Of a DNA stretch of 64,000 nucleotides, positions 9,498 to 20,112 are shown piece by piece. The stretch is from Ehrlichia ruminantium str. Welgevonden (GTDB taxonomy: Bacteria > Pseudomonadota > Alphaproteobacteria > Rickettsiales > Anaplasmataceae), in NCBI RefSeq assembly GCF_000026005.1, contig NC_005295.2, positions 620,001-684,000 on the forward strand, read 5' to 3'. The first letter of the stretch is position 1. The number at the start of each line of letters is the position of its first letter. The notes under the pieces were generated by a model. The model was given only the letters and a program-made list of their open reading frames with translations. It made no database searches and was not told the DNA's origin. Both the position numbers and the translations under genes were made by a program.

Positions 9498-10599
9498 AAA
9501 ACCCTAAAAAAAATATAAAGGATTATAATATGAAAAATATAATAAATACAACTATAAGAATTAATGTATTACAGGTAGTTTACTTTATCAATTAAGCAAC
9601 TATAAAAAAGTGATACACTATACGCTAGTTTTTGTAATTTTTTTGTTTATTTATCAAAATAATAATTATGCTAAAATTTATGTTTGTAACATTTTGTCTA
9701 CTTTTTTGTTAATTTCTAATAAAAATTTGTGTTTATTTATGTAAAAAAAAAAGAATATAAAAGATCCATTTTGTAGATATTAAAAGGGAATGAATTTATA
9801 ATGAATGCTAATTTGATGTTGTAAATGATCCTAATTATTATCAAGTATGGTCAAAATTCGATTTGTCATTACATAATTAAGGAATTTAATTTTGTAATTA
9901 CTGTTGATAATATCTTGTTAAATATTAATAATGATGAAAAGTTTACTCGAGATGATATTACTGAAAGTAATATTTCAAAAATAGTTATTGTTTTTCAGTT
10001 TATTTTACTGACATCTCACTTATAGAAAATACAATGCTAGTTAGTATATATAAATGAAATACTATAACATCTACCTTTGCTTATAAAAAATGATAGGACT
10101 TGTAATTCTTCAATTCTAAGAACTTATTAAAGATGTTAACAACAAAATAATATGCTGATAATTAGCTGTATCCATCTTGAAATTGTGTATAAAAAATATT
10201 TAATCTACTATAAATAGTAAACTTACATGTGATGTACTAAAAAATATCAAGTTACCTACAATTTCTTCATTTAGCTGTTTACTTAAACCAATATATTTGT
10301 ATTAAATTATACATGATACTGTAAAAAACTACAGTATCATGTATATTGTTTTTAAAATAATGAACTTTTAAAAATATGTAATAACTAGAAAACAATAAGA
10401 TTAATACTTTACTAGTACTGTGGTACATTTATTATATGCTCTAGCATTTTCTAGGTATACATACTATCTATTGGTAGAATATTATTTAATTCCTACTTTC
10501 AAGTTTAACATATTACTAAAAAAGCCCTTTAGCGTATTTTAAATATCTTCTATAAGAAATTTTATTATTAGCATAATTATACATACTTTTAATTTACAG
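9498..10599. other. Non-coding gap between two paralogs
   Basis: It contains a strong hairpin at 10309-10344 (listed separately). A 66-codon plus-strand frame at 9825-10025 has no recognisable content and no ribosome binding site, so I do not call it. Minus-strand sequence at about 10440-10590 is mildly protein-like but stop-broken. Confidence 0.5.
10309..10344. terminator. Perfect 15-bp stem hairpin, terminator-like
   Basis: ATACATGATACTGTA and its exact complement are separated by a six-base loop. On the plus strand a short T-run follows. It lies 256 bases beyond the 3' end of the minus-strand gene at 10600, so its link to a transcript is uncertain; it could also be a protein-binding dyad. 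Confidence 0.4.
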
Positions 10600-12159
10600 T
10601 TACTGATTGTGCATTTTTGACTTAGTCTCTGCATTTTGTGATACCAAGTTAGGGTCAGACAATACGTTGTCTATTTCTTGATTAGGATTGTGTAATATTA
10701 TTTTATCAATATTTCCCATATCTATGGTTCTGTATATGTCAAAATATATCAGCGCATGTTCTTTACAGAAGTTCACAATATAACTTCTTGCAGCACTGAT
10801 TAACTGTGCGCTGGAAAAGCTACTATAGCCTGATAGTAATTCACTTAGTACATTACTTAACTCAGAATCTTCACATTTAGCAACGTGACTAAAATACCTT
10901 GCCGCTTTACTAGTGCCAACTATTTTAGAAGCTTTTGTTATCGCATTTTCATAATTTTCCTGTTTCAATAAATTACTTAAAAACTCATTAGTATTGTTGT
11001 TTATTGGAAGCTTTGTATCTTGTATAGCAATAGCACATATTAACCTAAACGTGCTATTTAACTTCATTTTACTGCGTAATGTATCACTTAAACGTCTACC
11101 AGAAGGGCTTATAAAAGGATTATTATATAGTCTGTTGTACATACTAAATTGACTGTCAAGACGTATATAGTATTTTGCTACTAAATTAAATGCTTGTTTA
11201 GTAAAATATTCGTTAGTATATTCACCATTTTGTTTTACAAAATTAATTACTTGAGTTCCTAGTTGAGATAGTTTACTATTATTTGTACCTCTGAAATTAA
11301 ATATACTAAAGAAAGCATATAATAACTTAGCTTGATCGCAATAGTTCCAATTTCCATTTATAAGTTTGTCAACAGAATTTTCAGTAAGTATATGTTCTAA
11401 TATTATATCATATAATGTTCTATTATGAAGAGTTCCGCTTCTGTCATCAACAATGTCTATTTGAGATTTCAATATATTTTCAAAATTTCTCTGAAAAAAA
11501 GATATATCATCCTTTGATAATACTGCATGTGTTTTATGGGGAAATATTTTGATACCTTTACATACTAAAGATATTGATCCGTTTTGTTTGATAATTGGAT
11601 AACGTACTTTAGCGAGTGTCATCTTATTAAATTCTTGTAGAACAGTACGTTTATTAGCATCAGTAACGATGCATATACCAGAACCTGATTTATTAAGTTC
11701 TGTGTATTGAGAACCATGTAATATTTTTACATTTTGAGAAGTATCCAGTGGTACTTCTAATTTTTTCTTAGATGTTATTCCTAGAGTTTGTGTAATGTTT
11801 AAGGTGTTGATTTTGCTAGTGCTAGGTACTAAAGAACACGTGATATCAGTGATGTTATATTCACTATTTATATTATTAAGATTTTCTTCAGATACAGGAA
11901 GAAATACACTAACCTTATCTTGTATATCTTCTATGTCTTGATCCTTTGTAGATTTTACAGAAAATCCCTGTGAAAGAAAAGCTATATGTACTACTAAGCC
12001 AACAATACCTACACATAGGACTGATAAACTTATGATTAGAGCAATACCTAGTGCGCTGTAATTATAACCTTGAGTTTGTAGTTTAAGATAAGCAGCGATC
12101 GCTGCAATACAAAGTGCAACTAATATGCCTAGTAATAGTTTAGAATATACTTTATTCAT
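10600..12159 (-). CDS. Two-segment membrane protein, member of local four-paralog family
   Basis: This encodes 519 residues from the ATG at 12159. The frame is open 18 codons further upstream, but the paralogs all begin with an MNKL- or MSKL-like N-terminus and this Met (MNKVYSKLLLGIL) aligns with them, so I use it. No clear Shine-Dalgarno site is visible there. Membrane segments lie at about 7-26 and 36-61. Family blocks include FLPVSEENLNNIN near residue 95 and AARSYIVNFCKEH near 470. The protein is collinear with the copies at 7956 and 13289 but strongly diverged, pointing to an old duplication. Function unknown. Confidence 0.9.
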   Translation of the reverse strand: MNKVYSKLLLGILVALCIAAIAAYLKLQTQGYNYSALGIALIISLSVLCVGIVGLVVHIAFLSQGFSVKSTKDQDIEDIQDKVSVFLPVSEENLNNINSEYNITDITCSLVPSTSKINTLNITQTLGITSKKKLEVPLDTSQNVKILHGSQYTELNKSGSGICIVTDANKRTVLQEFNKMTLAKVRYPIIKQNGSISLVCKGIKIFPHKTHAVLSKDDISFFQRNFENILKSQIDIVDDRSGTLHNRTLYDIILEHILTENSVDKLINGNWNYCDQAKLLYAFFSIFNFRGTNNSKLSQLGTQVINFVKQNGEYTNEYFTKQAFNLVAKYYIRLDSQFSMYNRLYNNPFISPSGRRLSDTLRSKMKLNSTFRLICAIAIQDTKLPINNNTNEFLSNLLKQENYENAITKASKIVGTSKAARYFSHVAKCEDSELSNVLSELLSGYSSFSSAQLISAARSYIVNFCKEHALIYFDIYRTIDMGNIDKIILHNPNQEIDNVLSDPNLVSQNAETKSKMHNQ

Positions 12160-13288
12160 ATGTAACACACCATAAGTAAGAAAAAACTTAATAATTATAC
12201 TATAGAAATACACTTATTAAGAATATATTTTTTGTATACTTACAACTGGTGAGTTTGTTATTTTTAATATTATAGTAAGAAAAATGAGATTAATTGTAAT
12301 ATTTGAAGTAGTATTCACTAATTTTTATGTTGTGTGACAATGATAAACACATATTTAAGAATTATATTATTTACTTAATTTTAATTTTCTATGAAGATTT
12401 ATGTTATAAATAGCATGTACAAATATATGACAAAGTATATAAATTGTTCTTACATAGATTTGTATATCTGGAAATTAAGATAGTGGTTAAGAGTTTTAGG
12501 ATATTAGTCTTTAAATGTATACAAGCTGTACTAATTTTCTATGATATATTAATAGCTTTTTTATCAATGTAGGAAATAAGATGATTGAAGTGTTTCTAGG
12601 AGAAATACATGTTACATTGAACACACTATAATATTAGTAATATTACTATGTTATCTTTAAGATAATGTTAAGCATAAGATGATAGTGTGTTAGTAAATAA
12701 TGTTATATTGACATTATATGTTAATGCTATATTAATGCTAATACCTATAGTTACTGTCAAAAATAATCACATGTTTTTATGATCAATAATATGTAATCTT
12801 AATACATTGTGTTTGTATTACTTATCAAGAAATTATGAGTTTTTGCTTAAAGACAGTTAAAACTACACTGTAGTATATATATTTATGATTGAGTGTATTT
12901 TGAATAGCTGAAATTAGCAAAATTTGTATACATTTATTGTATAAAATACATCTTAATAAGATTGAGTAATAATTTTATTTAGTAATACAATATTAACTAA
13001 GAATTATCTACTTAATATATGTGCAATATATTTAAAATTGTATTGATGACATCATAAATGTTTTTTATCACATATACAAAGTGTTATTTTAATATAAATT
13101 TGTTTATGTAGTAGAAATTGTATTTCTACTAACTATTGTATTATATAAAATACTACGTATACAATTATTAAGTATTACACTTAATATTAATTATTTTACT
13201 CAGAGAAAGTGTAATAATATTACTACAATTATTTACAGTATGAAATGTTACTTAATCCTAAGCTGATGATACAGTAGTAGTAGCATTT
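12160..13288. other. Non-coding gap with stem-loop structure
   Basis: A 10-bp inverted repeat (12620-12629 with 12682-12691) encloses two smaller hairpins, at 12630-12644 and 12651-12665. A 10-bp-stem hairpin with a three-base loop lies at 13109-13131, about 160 bases past the 3' end of the gene at 13289 and possibly related to its termination. Nothing else is supported. Confidence 0.45.
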
Positions 13289-14848
13289 TTACACTGCATG
13301 CCCTATGTAACTTGGGTTTTTAATATCAGTATTATTTACAATACTAGGACTTTTTGTAGCACTAGAACATATGGTAATATTATCAACATATCCTGCATTT
13401 AATTGGTAATATTTTTCGCAGTATAATAAATTCATATGTTGTTTACAATCTTTCATAATATAATCTTTAGCCTTTTGAATCAAAGTAAATATATCATATG
13501 AAAGGGTAGTTGACCCTAATAATTCCTTTAGCACAGCACATAGTTCTTCATTTTTAGATTGATCAAGTGATGCCATAATGTCCTCTCTTTCATTAGGATT
13601 GGACATAAGAGGTGCAATATCAAGATGTGGTGTTTCAGAAGATAATATATTATGAAGAAATTCATTTGTTTTTTTAGATAATGGATTTTTACTATCCTGA
13701 GAAGCAATAGCACAAATGTATTTGTATAACTTATTTTTCTTTATATTCTCATGTATTTTGTCACTAATACGCTTACCAGTGTTACTTATATAACGATTCT
13801 TATATAATAAATGATATTCTGTTGTCTCATCACATTTTTCAAGATACAAGTTTTTTATTTGATTAAAGATCACATCATCATATGACATATTTCCCTTGAA
13901 TGTAATATTAGTAATATAATCTGTAATTGCTTTGAGTTTGACTGCTAATTGCTTGTTACTTAATTCTTGTCCGTATAACATACGTTTAGCATCGAACATA
14001 GAAAAGAATCTTATAGCTGTTTGACCACCTTCAGTCTTAGCCCAGTTATTATCGTTGTCTATTGGAGGGCAATTAGATAAAATTCTTATTGCTATAATAT
14101 CATATAATGGTCTTACTGAGCTCTTATCACTTGTAGATTTAACCTTATAACGTAGAATTTGTTCAAACTCTTCTTGACCATAAGGATCTTTAATTGCTGA
14201 ATTATTTAGTAGTTCACTACTGTAAAACCTAATATATTTACAAGTTAACAATAGTTTGCCATCTTGTAATGTTACATACAGTATTTCATTACCTACATGT
14301 TTCTTAATAGATTGTGATAGTAATAACTTATCAACATTGACTGTGATATATAATCCAGTATCCTTAGTACTAACATTATTATGGTTTCCCATAAATAACT
14401 GTACTTTTTTCGTATTATCTAAACTTATATCTATATCTGAATTTTTACTTGAAAATAATGTTGTATTATTTTGTTTAATATTTAATATATAGCTGTCTTT
14501 GTAACTTGCTTTTTTATACAAAAGGTCAATAATGTTATATCCAGTATCTATTTTGTGTATTTCTTCAGAAGGTATTGGTAAAAATACAACAACTTGTTCG
14601 CTTGGTTCTCTCAATGTTATAATATTGTCTTTGCCTATACTTTTCATAGAAATGCCATCGTAATGTATTATAGCACATTTTATTGCACTAAATACAACAG
14701 CAGCGCTTGTTATTAAAAGTAAAGCACCAAAAATAATACAGAATGTTGTACTGTTAAATTGTTTTTGTAATGTAAAAAAAAGTGTTAAACTGCAAGCTAA
14801 TATTATTAGTAATAAAATTAACAATATTTTAGCTTTTAACTTACTCAT
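13289..14848 (-). CDS. Two-segment membrane protein, member of local four-paralog family
   Basis: This encodes 519 residues, with membrane segments at about 8-27 and 36-58. Family blocks are FLPIPSEEIHKID near residue 88, LNIKQNNTTLFSSKN near 118, RFFSMF in the middle and AKDYIMKDCKQHM near 462. AAGGA at 14854-14858 sits five bases before the ATG. It has the same length as the copy at 10600 and about the same as that at 7956. The conserved Cys and His in the C-terminal block (CxxH) recur in all four proteins and are the best candidates for a functional site, but I can assign no activity. Confidence 0.9.
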   Translation of the reverse strand: MSKLKAKILLILLLIILACSLTLFFTLQKQFNSTTFCIIFGALLLITSAAVVFSAIKCAIIHYDGISMKSIGKDNIITLREPSEQVVVFLPIPSEEIHKIDTGYNIIDLLYKKASYKDSYILNIKQNNTTLFSSKNSDIDISLDNTKKVQLFMGNHNNVSTKDTGLYITVNVDKLLLSQSIKKHVGNEILYVTLQDGKLLLTCKYIRFYSSELLNNSAIKDPYGQEEFEQILRYKVKSTSDKSSVRPLYDIIAIRILSNCPPIDNDNNWAKTEGGQTAIRFFSMFDAKRMLYGQELSNKQLAVKLKAITDYITNITFKGNMSYDDVIFNQIKNLYLEKCDETTEYHLLYKNRYISNTGKRISDKIHENIKKNKLYKYICAIASQDSKNPLSKKTNEFLHNILSSETPHLDIAPLMSNPNEREDIMASLDQSKNEELCAVLKELLGSTTLSYDIFTLIQKAKDYIMKDCKQHMNLLYCEKYYQLNAGYVDNITICSSATKSPSIVNNTDIKNPSYIGHAV

Positions 14849-16090
14849 AAAAGTCCTTAAAAAATTTTAACTAATTTTACCATTATGATATAATTAATAC
14901 AATTTTTAAATATATTATACTGTATAAAATGGATAATTTTTTACTTAATATTATAATAACTAAATAAAAATATTACTTAATTAACTATAAAATTGTGTTT
15001 TTAGTATTACTTTTAGTTAAAAGTAATAACTTTTTTGTAAGATAAAAAAAGATTAATTAGCTGTATTAAGTCATCTTTTTATTAGAAGTAGTAATTAGAA
15101 GAATCATATATTTCTTTATTAGTGTAACAGTTCAGTAGAAAAAAATACTGATTATAATGTGTTTATTATACAATTAACTTTATTAAAATAAGAATTTAAT
15201 ATTAGCTTGATAAATAACTTATGTGTCTATGTAGGCAATGTTCTTATTAACACTTAAGAATTTTTGTTACATTTATTTCATAATTAAAGTTTTATTTTAC
15301 TAGTAATGTGGTATTGTATATTTTCTATATTATTACTAACTTGTGCTGTAGGTTTTAATCGTACCTAAAAAAGATTATGTATAAAAATATTACATACTAG
15401 TATGTAATATTGCAATATATAGTTTATCTTATTTGATAATAAAACATATGTAACATTCAAGCTGTTATTGAGTTTATTCATTTATTTTTTTATACTTAAT
15501 TATTCAAATTTTGATGTATGTTATAAGTAATAATATACAGTTGATTAGTACATTGATGAGTAAATTATTGATTTTATATAATTTATAAAAAGATTTCTTA
15601 ACTTATTACTATAAATAAAAGTATAAATCTTAAATAGTCTACTTAAAACATATTGTATTAATGAAAAGAATGAATTTGATACATTTTATTGTGATCAAGA
15701 GATTAATTTTATTTATAAATTATATTTAAATATTAATTAATAGTTTATTTATGATATTCTGTGAAATATTACTAATAACTATGATAATATATTGTGTTAT
15801 TAATGATGTGTTATGCAAATTGTTAAAAAATATAATAATGTAGATATTTTTATGTAATTTCTAGGTAAGTAATAAGCAAAGATAGTCCTTGATAATGCTA
15901 CACTATTATGAATCTATGGAAATTGTAATATGTATGCCTTTTTATGATGGTAGTTAGCAGTTATAATATAACTGTTGTAGTGAATGATTATTTTGGTATC
16001 ATTACAAATACACTCATCGTTGCTGATATTAGTAGTATGTCAGGAAAATAGTATTTTTAGTATACAATGTGTTTTTGATAATGTTGGATA
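14849..16090. other. Non-coding gap with a 26-bp perfect palindrome
   Basis: The palindrome at 15386-15411 is listed separately. The remainder is AT-rich with no supported gene. A 35-codon frame from an ATG at 15985 ends at 16090, directly against the start of the next gene, but has no other support. Confidence 0.5.
15386..15411. repeat. 26-bp perfect palindrome
   Basis: It is centred on CTAG, with core TACATACTAGTATGTA extended five bases perfectly on each side. It could be a dimeric regulator site or a cruciform. No T-run follows and no gene end is near, so a terminator is unlikely. Confidence 0.6.
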
Positions 16091-16426
16091 ATGAATATGT
16101 TATTTAAAGCTGGTCCTAAAAGTATAGGCTCTGCTGTTGAATCATTAATCTTAAAAAAATGTGAAAATGGGCATATTAGTAGAATTGAGATACGTCTTTT
16201 CTTAAATTGGGTTAATATTGTTGGGAGAGAGATATCTCAGGTTGCAGTACCAAGAAAATTGTTGTTTTTAGATAATGATATGAATACAGCGCTATTATAT
16301 ATTACTGTGAAAGGTGGTGGTGCTGCCATTGATATACAGTATAGTATTCCAGTGATTATAGAAAAAATTTCTATGTTTTTTGGTTTTAAAGTAATACATG
16401 GAATAAAAATAAAACAAATGTTATAA
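16091..16426 (+). CDS. DUF721/DciA-like protein
   Basis: This encodes 111 residues. The pattern matches the DUF721 (DciA) family: an N-terminal helix, then a conserved Trp-Val-x-Ile-Val-Gly block (residues 35-41), a following Pro and hydrophobic strand, and a C-terminal IQY...FFG...I.I.Q region. Family members load or recruit the replicative helicase DnaB in bacteria lacking DnaC. This copy is shorter than many alphaproteobacterial members, lacking an extended C-terminal tail. No Shine-Dalgarno site is evident; a second ATG two codons in is an alternative start. It stands alone between long gaps, so neighbours add nothing. Confidence 0.75.
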   Translation: MNMLFKAGPKSIGSAVESLILKKCENGHISRIEIRLFLNWVNIVGREISQVAVPRKLLFLDNDMNTALLYITVKGGGAAIDIQYSIPVIIEKISMFFGFKVIHGIKIKQML

Positions 16427-18209
16427 TTATTAATAATTAATGACATATTGTGTATGTTTATAAAGATAATATTTGTCGTTTTTCCATAGTTTTTTTTAAC
16501 AAATACTAGTTATAAGTACATGTAATATGATTCAATACTAATACAAAGAATAATAGTGTAATATGCAGTTTTTATATGCTATAGTTTTTTCTTGATAGCT
16601 ATTTTGTGGTTTATCTAAAGTATATATGTAACTTGTAATGCTATATAGTAGTTAGTTTGTTAATTTAGCATTATGTATTTTTGTTAATAAAAAGTGTTGT
16701 TTGTTAGGGCTTTATTACTGAAAAATATTCTTTTAGTACAGGATTACTTATAGTCTTTTCTATTTTAGATAAGTATTTTATGTATTTAGTTAGATAAATA
16801 TTGTTCTATATATGTGAGTATATAATTGGCATTATCAGTATGTTATTGGTTTTGTTTTTACTTAATACTGCTTATTTTTTCTAGGTTGCGATGTATTAAA
16901 AATTATATTTTTATAATATATAGCTAATATCTCTATTACTGATAAATACTTCTGATATATGATTGGTATTTTAACGTTATATACATATAATATTTTTTAT
17001 TAATATATGATTGATATAGTACTTTTTATTAATACATATAATACCATTTTTATTTTTTGGAAAGTAAGTTAACTTTAAACTATTTTAAAATGTAGTTTAG
17101 TATTATAAAAAAATCTGTAACTAAGATTTTAATACATTTTTTGTAATAGTTCAGATATAAATTTATAAGATATCGGTTCTTAAGAAAAATCTTGAAAAAA
17201 TTTAATTAATATTTCTCTTGTATATAAAACATTTTGTGTACAGTGATATTTCAAAATTTTTCAAATCTAAGCTTTGATTTTTTTATGATGGTACAAATTG
17301 AATATTTATCTTAGTAGCGAGAGCTAGTTTATAAAATACAATGTTCAACTAGTGTTTTATAGTTAATGGTAGATTTAATTATGATCCATTTAATAGTTAA
17401 AATCTGTAGTTTATTGTTATTTTTTATGAATACTATGTTGTATAATAATTATTTAATTAGATATCTTTTCTAGATGATAGTTACTAATACTTTTAATTTT
17501 ATAATTGTGTAGTGGCTAGTTATGTAATCTAGTGTTTTTGTAATATGTTATGACGTTAGTTATAGAGATGATAGAAGATATAGTATAAGTTATTGGTAAA
17601 TAATTTTTATTATTTGTGTTTAATATATTGTAAAAAAATTTTGTGTGAATTGAACTTTTAAATACTATTGTTAATTACAACTTTGATTACGTATCATTGT
17701 AGTGTCTTACTATATAGTTTAGTATTTCCTTAATCTATGATAGAAATTGTGTAAGATATTATATTAATTTATGTTTCAATTAATGTAACCTATTATATGT
17801 TATATATATAAGGTTTATAGTTTTTTATTATTGTTACTAAAAGGCGTATTGCGAAGAAAGCAGCTATAACATTGAACTTTCTGAATGCTAGTTACTTATA
17901 TATTGATCTTTTATGTATGCTAAAAATATGTAGCAAAATTTTGTATTTATATATTATTTCTATATTTACAAAAACATAATATTTATAATTTCTATTGTTT
18001 TTTTACAGTGTTATATATTCTAAGGAAATTATTGGTATATAAAGTTTATTAGTGTCATTTGTTTGCCAATTTTTATTTTATATTTATATTGTGTAATAAC
18101 CAGATTAGTATTTAATGTGTTGTTGCATTTTGTGTTACCAACAATATAACCTAATAATTTTTTTCTTGCTTTGTAAATAATAAAATCATTTTATTAATGT
18201 TGCTGGTAG
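16427..18209. other. Long non-coding gap
   Basis: No gene is supported. A minus-strand frame at about 16704-16837 reads into a protein-like 33-residue stretch (SKIEKTISNPVLKEYF) after an early stop, possibly a gene relic. Several short imperfect direct repeats occur around 16920-17060. Confidence 0.45.
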
Positions 18210-19314
18210 TTATGTAATTTTTTTTGTTAATGTTGCTATAATAAACGCATCTAAGTCTCCATCTAGTACTGAGTTGACATTACCAGTTTCATATCCTGTA
18301 CGTATATCTTTTACCATTTGATATGGGTGCATGACATATGACCTAATTTGGTTTCCCCATCCTATATCACATCTTTGGCTATGTTCTTGTGCCATTTTTT
18401 TTTCTTTCTCTTGTAATTTTAATTGATACAATCTGCTTCTTAACAAGTTGTATGCTTCACCCAAATTTTGATGTTGAGATCTATTATTTTGACATTGAAC
18501 TACGATTCCTGATGGAATGTGTGTAATACGAACAGCACTTTCTGTTTTGTTGACGTGTTGTCCACCTGCTCCAGATGCTCTATATGTATCTATACGTAGA
18601 TCTTTATCGTGAATTTGAATATCAAAATTCTCATTTGTAACTGGAGATACTAATACACTTGCAAATGTAGTATGACGCTTTGCATTTGAATTAAATGGTG
18701 ATATACGTACTAATCTGTGAATACCACTTTCGGTTTTTGACCATCCATATGCATTGTATCCTATAACTTTAATAATGGCAGATTTTACACCAGTTTCTTC
18801 ACCGTCTAACTTATACACAACTTGTGTTTTAAAATTATGATATATTTCTGCCCACCTTATGTACATTCGTAAGAGCATATTAGACCAATCATTACTTTCT
18901 GTACCACCAGCACCAGATTGAATTTCTATAAAACAATCGTTTTGATCTGCTTCATCAGAAAACAAACATTCAACTTCTTTTTTTTTGACTTTTTCTTTTA
19001 ATGCTTCTAAGCCTTTAGATAAATCATCAAGTAGGCTATCGCTATCATTACTTATGACAGAAAGTAGTTCATTGTAATACTGATATTCTTCTTCTAATTC
19101 TGTAAATAAACCTACGATCTTAGATATTCTAGCACGTTCAGATAAAACATGATGTGCTGTTAAATTATCATTCCATAAAGACGTATCAGCACACTTTGTA
19201 TTAAGATCAACTAATAAGCTTGTCAGATTATCAATGTCAAAGGTAACCTCGAATTAGTTGTAAAGCTTTATTTAAGTTTACTAATTCTTCGTCAATATAA
19301 GATTTAGTTACCAT
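18210..19314 (-). CDS. prfB: Peptide chain release factor 2, made by programmed +1 frameshift
   Basis: RF2 ends translation at UAA and UGA codons. The zero frame starts at the ATG at 19314 and reaches TGA at codon 26 (19237-19239). Slipping one base forward continues without interruption to 18210 and gives 367 residues, the normal RF2 length. The stop-recognition SPF (residues 205-207) and the peptidyl-hydrolysis GGQ (250-252) fall at the Escherichia coli positions. The frameshift site is CTTTGAC preceded by a GAGGT internal ribosome-binding-like element three bases upstream. RF2 thus regulates itself: scarce RF2 lets the shift occur. A call that starts at the internal Met near 18965 would lose the first 116 residues. 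No clear ribosome binding site precedes the ATG. Confidence 0.95.
19236..19250 (-). promoter_or_regulatory. prfB programmed +1 frameshift site
   Basis: On the minus strand it reads GAGGT, then TAC, CTT, TGA, C. The slippery CTT-T followed by TGA-C is the conserved bacterial arrangement; the upstream Shine-Dalgarno-like GAGGT is a shorter version of the common AGGGGG at the same spacing. Confidence 0.92.
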
Positions 19315-20112
19315 AATGTTAGGAAAAAAGTTAACTACTAGATTTTACTCGATTTATTAAAATGTACAATAAAAATAAACATAATAATAACTTTAACATA
19401 AATGCCATAATTAATAACTAATTATAGGATACAAGACCTATGCTAGGAAAGCAAGTTATAAATCATTAATAAAATGTTATCTTTAATATTATAATTTTTA
19501 TTAAATGGTAAAATTTGTAAAGTAAGAATAATCACGTTAATTATATTGAGTAGCCTATAGCTCTATAAGAAAGTATAATACTTTTACTTAAAAATAAAAT
19601 ATCACTAGGATTTTTGTGTTTGTTGTAAATATGTATTAAAATATATAAGTTGGTTGTAAGATTGATAATTTGCAAATTACAAGTGATAATTCTTTTACGA
19701 TAATGTAAAAAAAGTAAAGTTTTGTGTATATCATATATTATAAATATTTTGTAATATTTAAACTAAAATTAATATAAAGAGTGTTTTCTAAGTTTGTAGA
19801 CATTAAGAGGTAGAAAATAAAGAATTTAGAAATTACAAGATTATTTTATAATTTATATAATAGAAGGAACTAATTTATATTATTATAGTATTTATAACAT
19901 TGAAAAATAAAGTTAATAAAATGTTGTATTAAGGCAACCATAAAAACATATGTCACATTACTATAGAGTATATTAAAGTTATGTTGTTTTGATTAATAAA
20001 TAGATGATAACTTTATTAATACTACTTATAAAGTATAGTAACTTAGATGTTATAGTAATAATTTTTTGACTGTAATAAAAAAGCAAAGTTGGATTACTAA
20101 TAAATGATATTG
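19315..20112. other. Non-coding gap, nothing recognised
   Basis: This separates yebC from prfB on the same strand. It is too long for a simple operon link. No repeats or structure stand out. Confidence 0.5.

Noticed and set aside
9825-10025. 66-codon plus-strand frame
   Set aside because: No ribosome binding site, no recognisable motif, and length within chance expectation for this composition.
18210-18965. Reading prfB as a truncated 251-residue protein or pseudogene
   Set aside because: The upstream sequence has the conserved frameshift site at codon 26 and restores a full 367-residue RF2.
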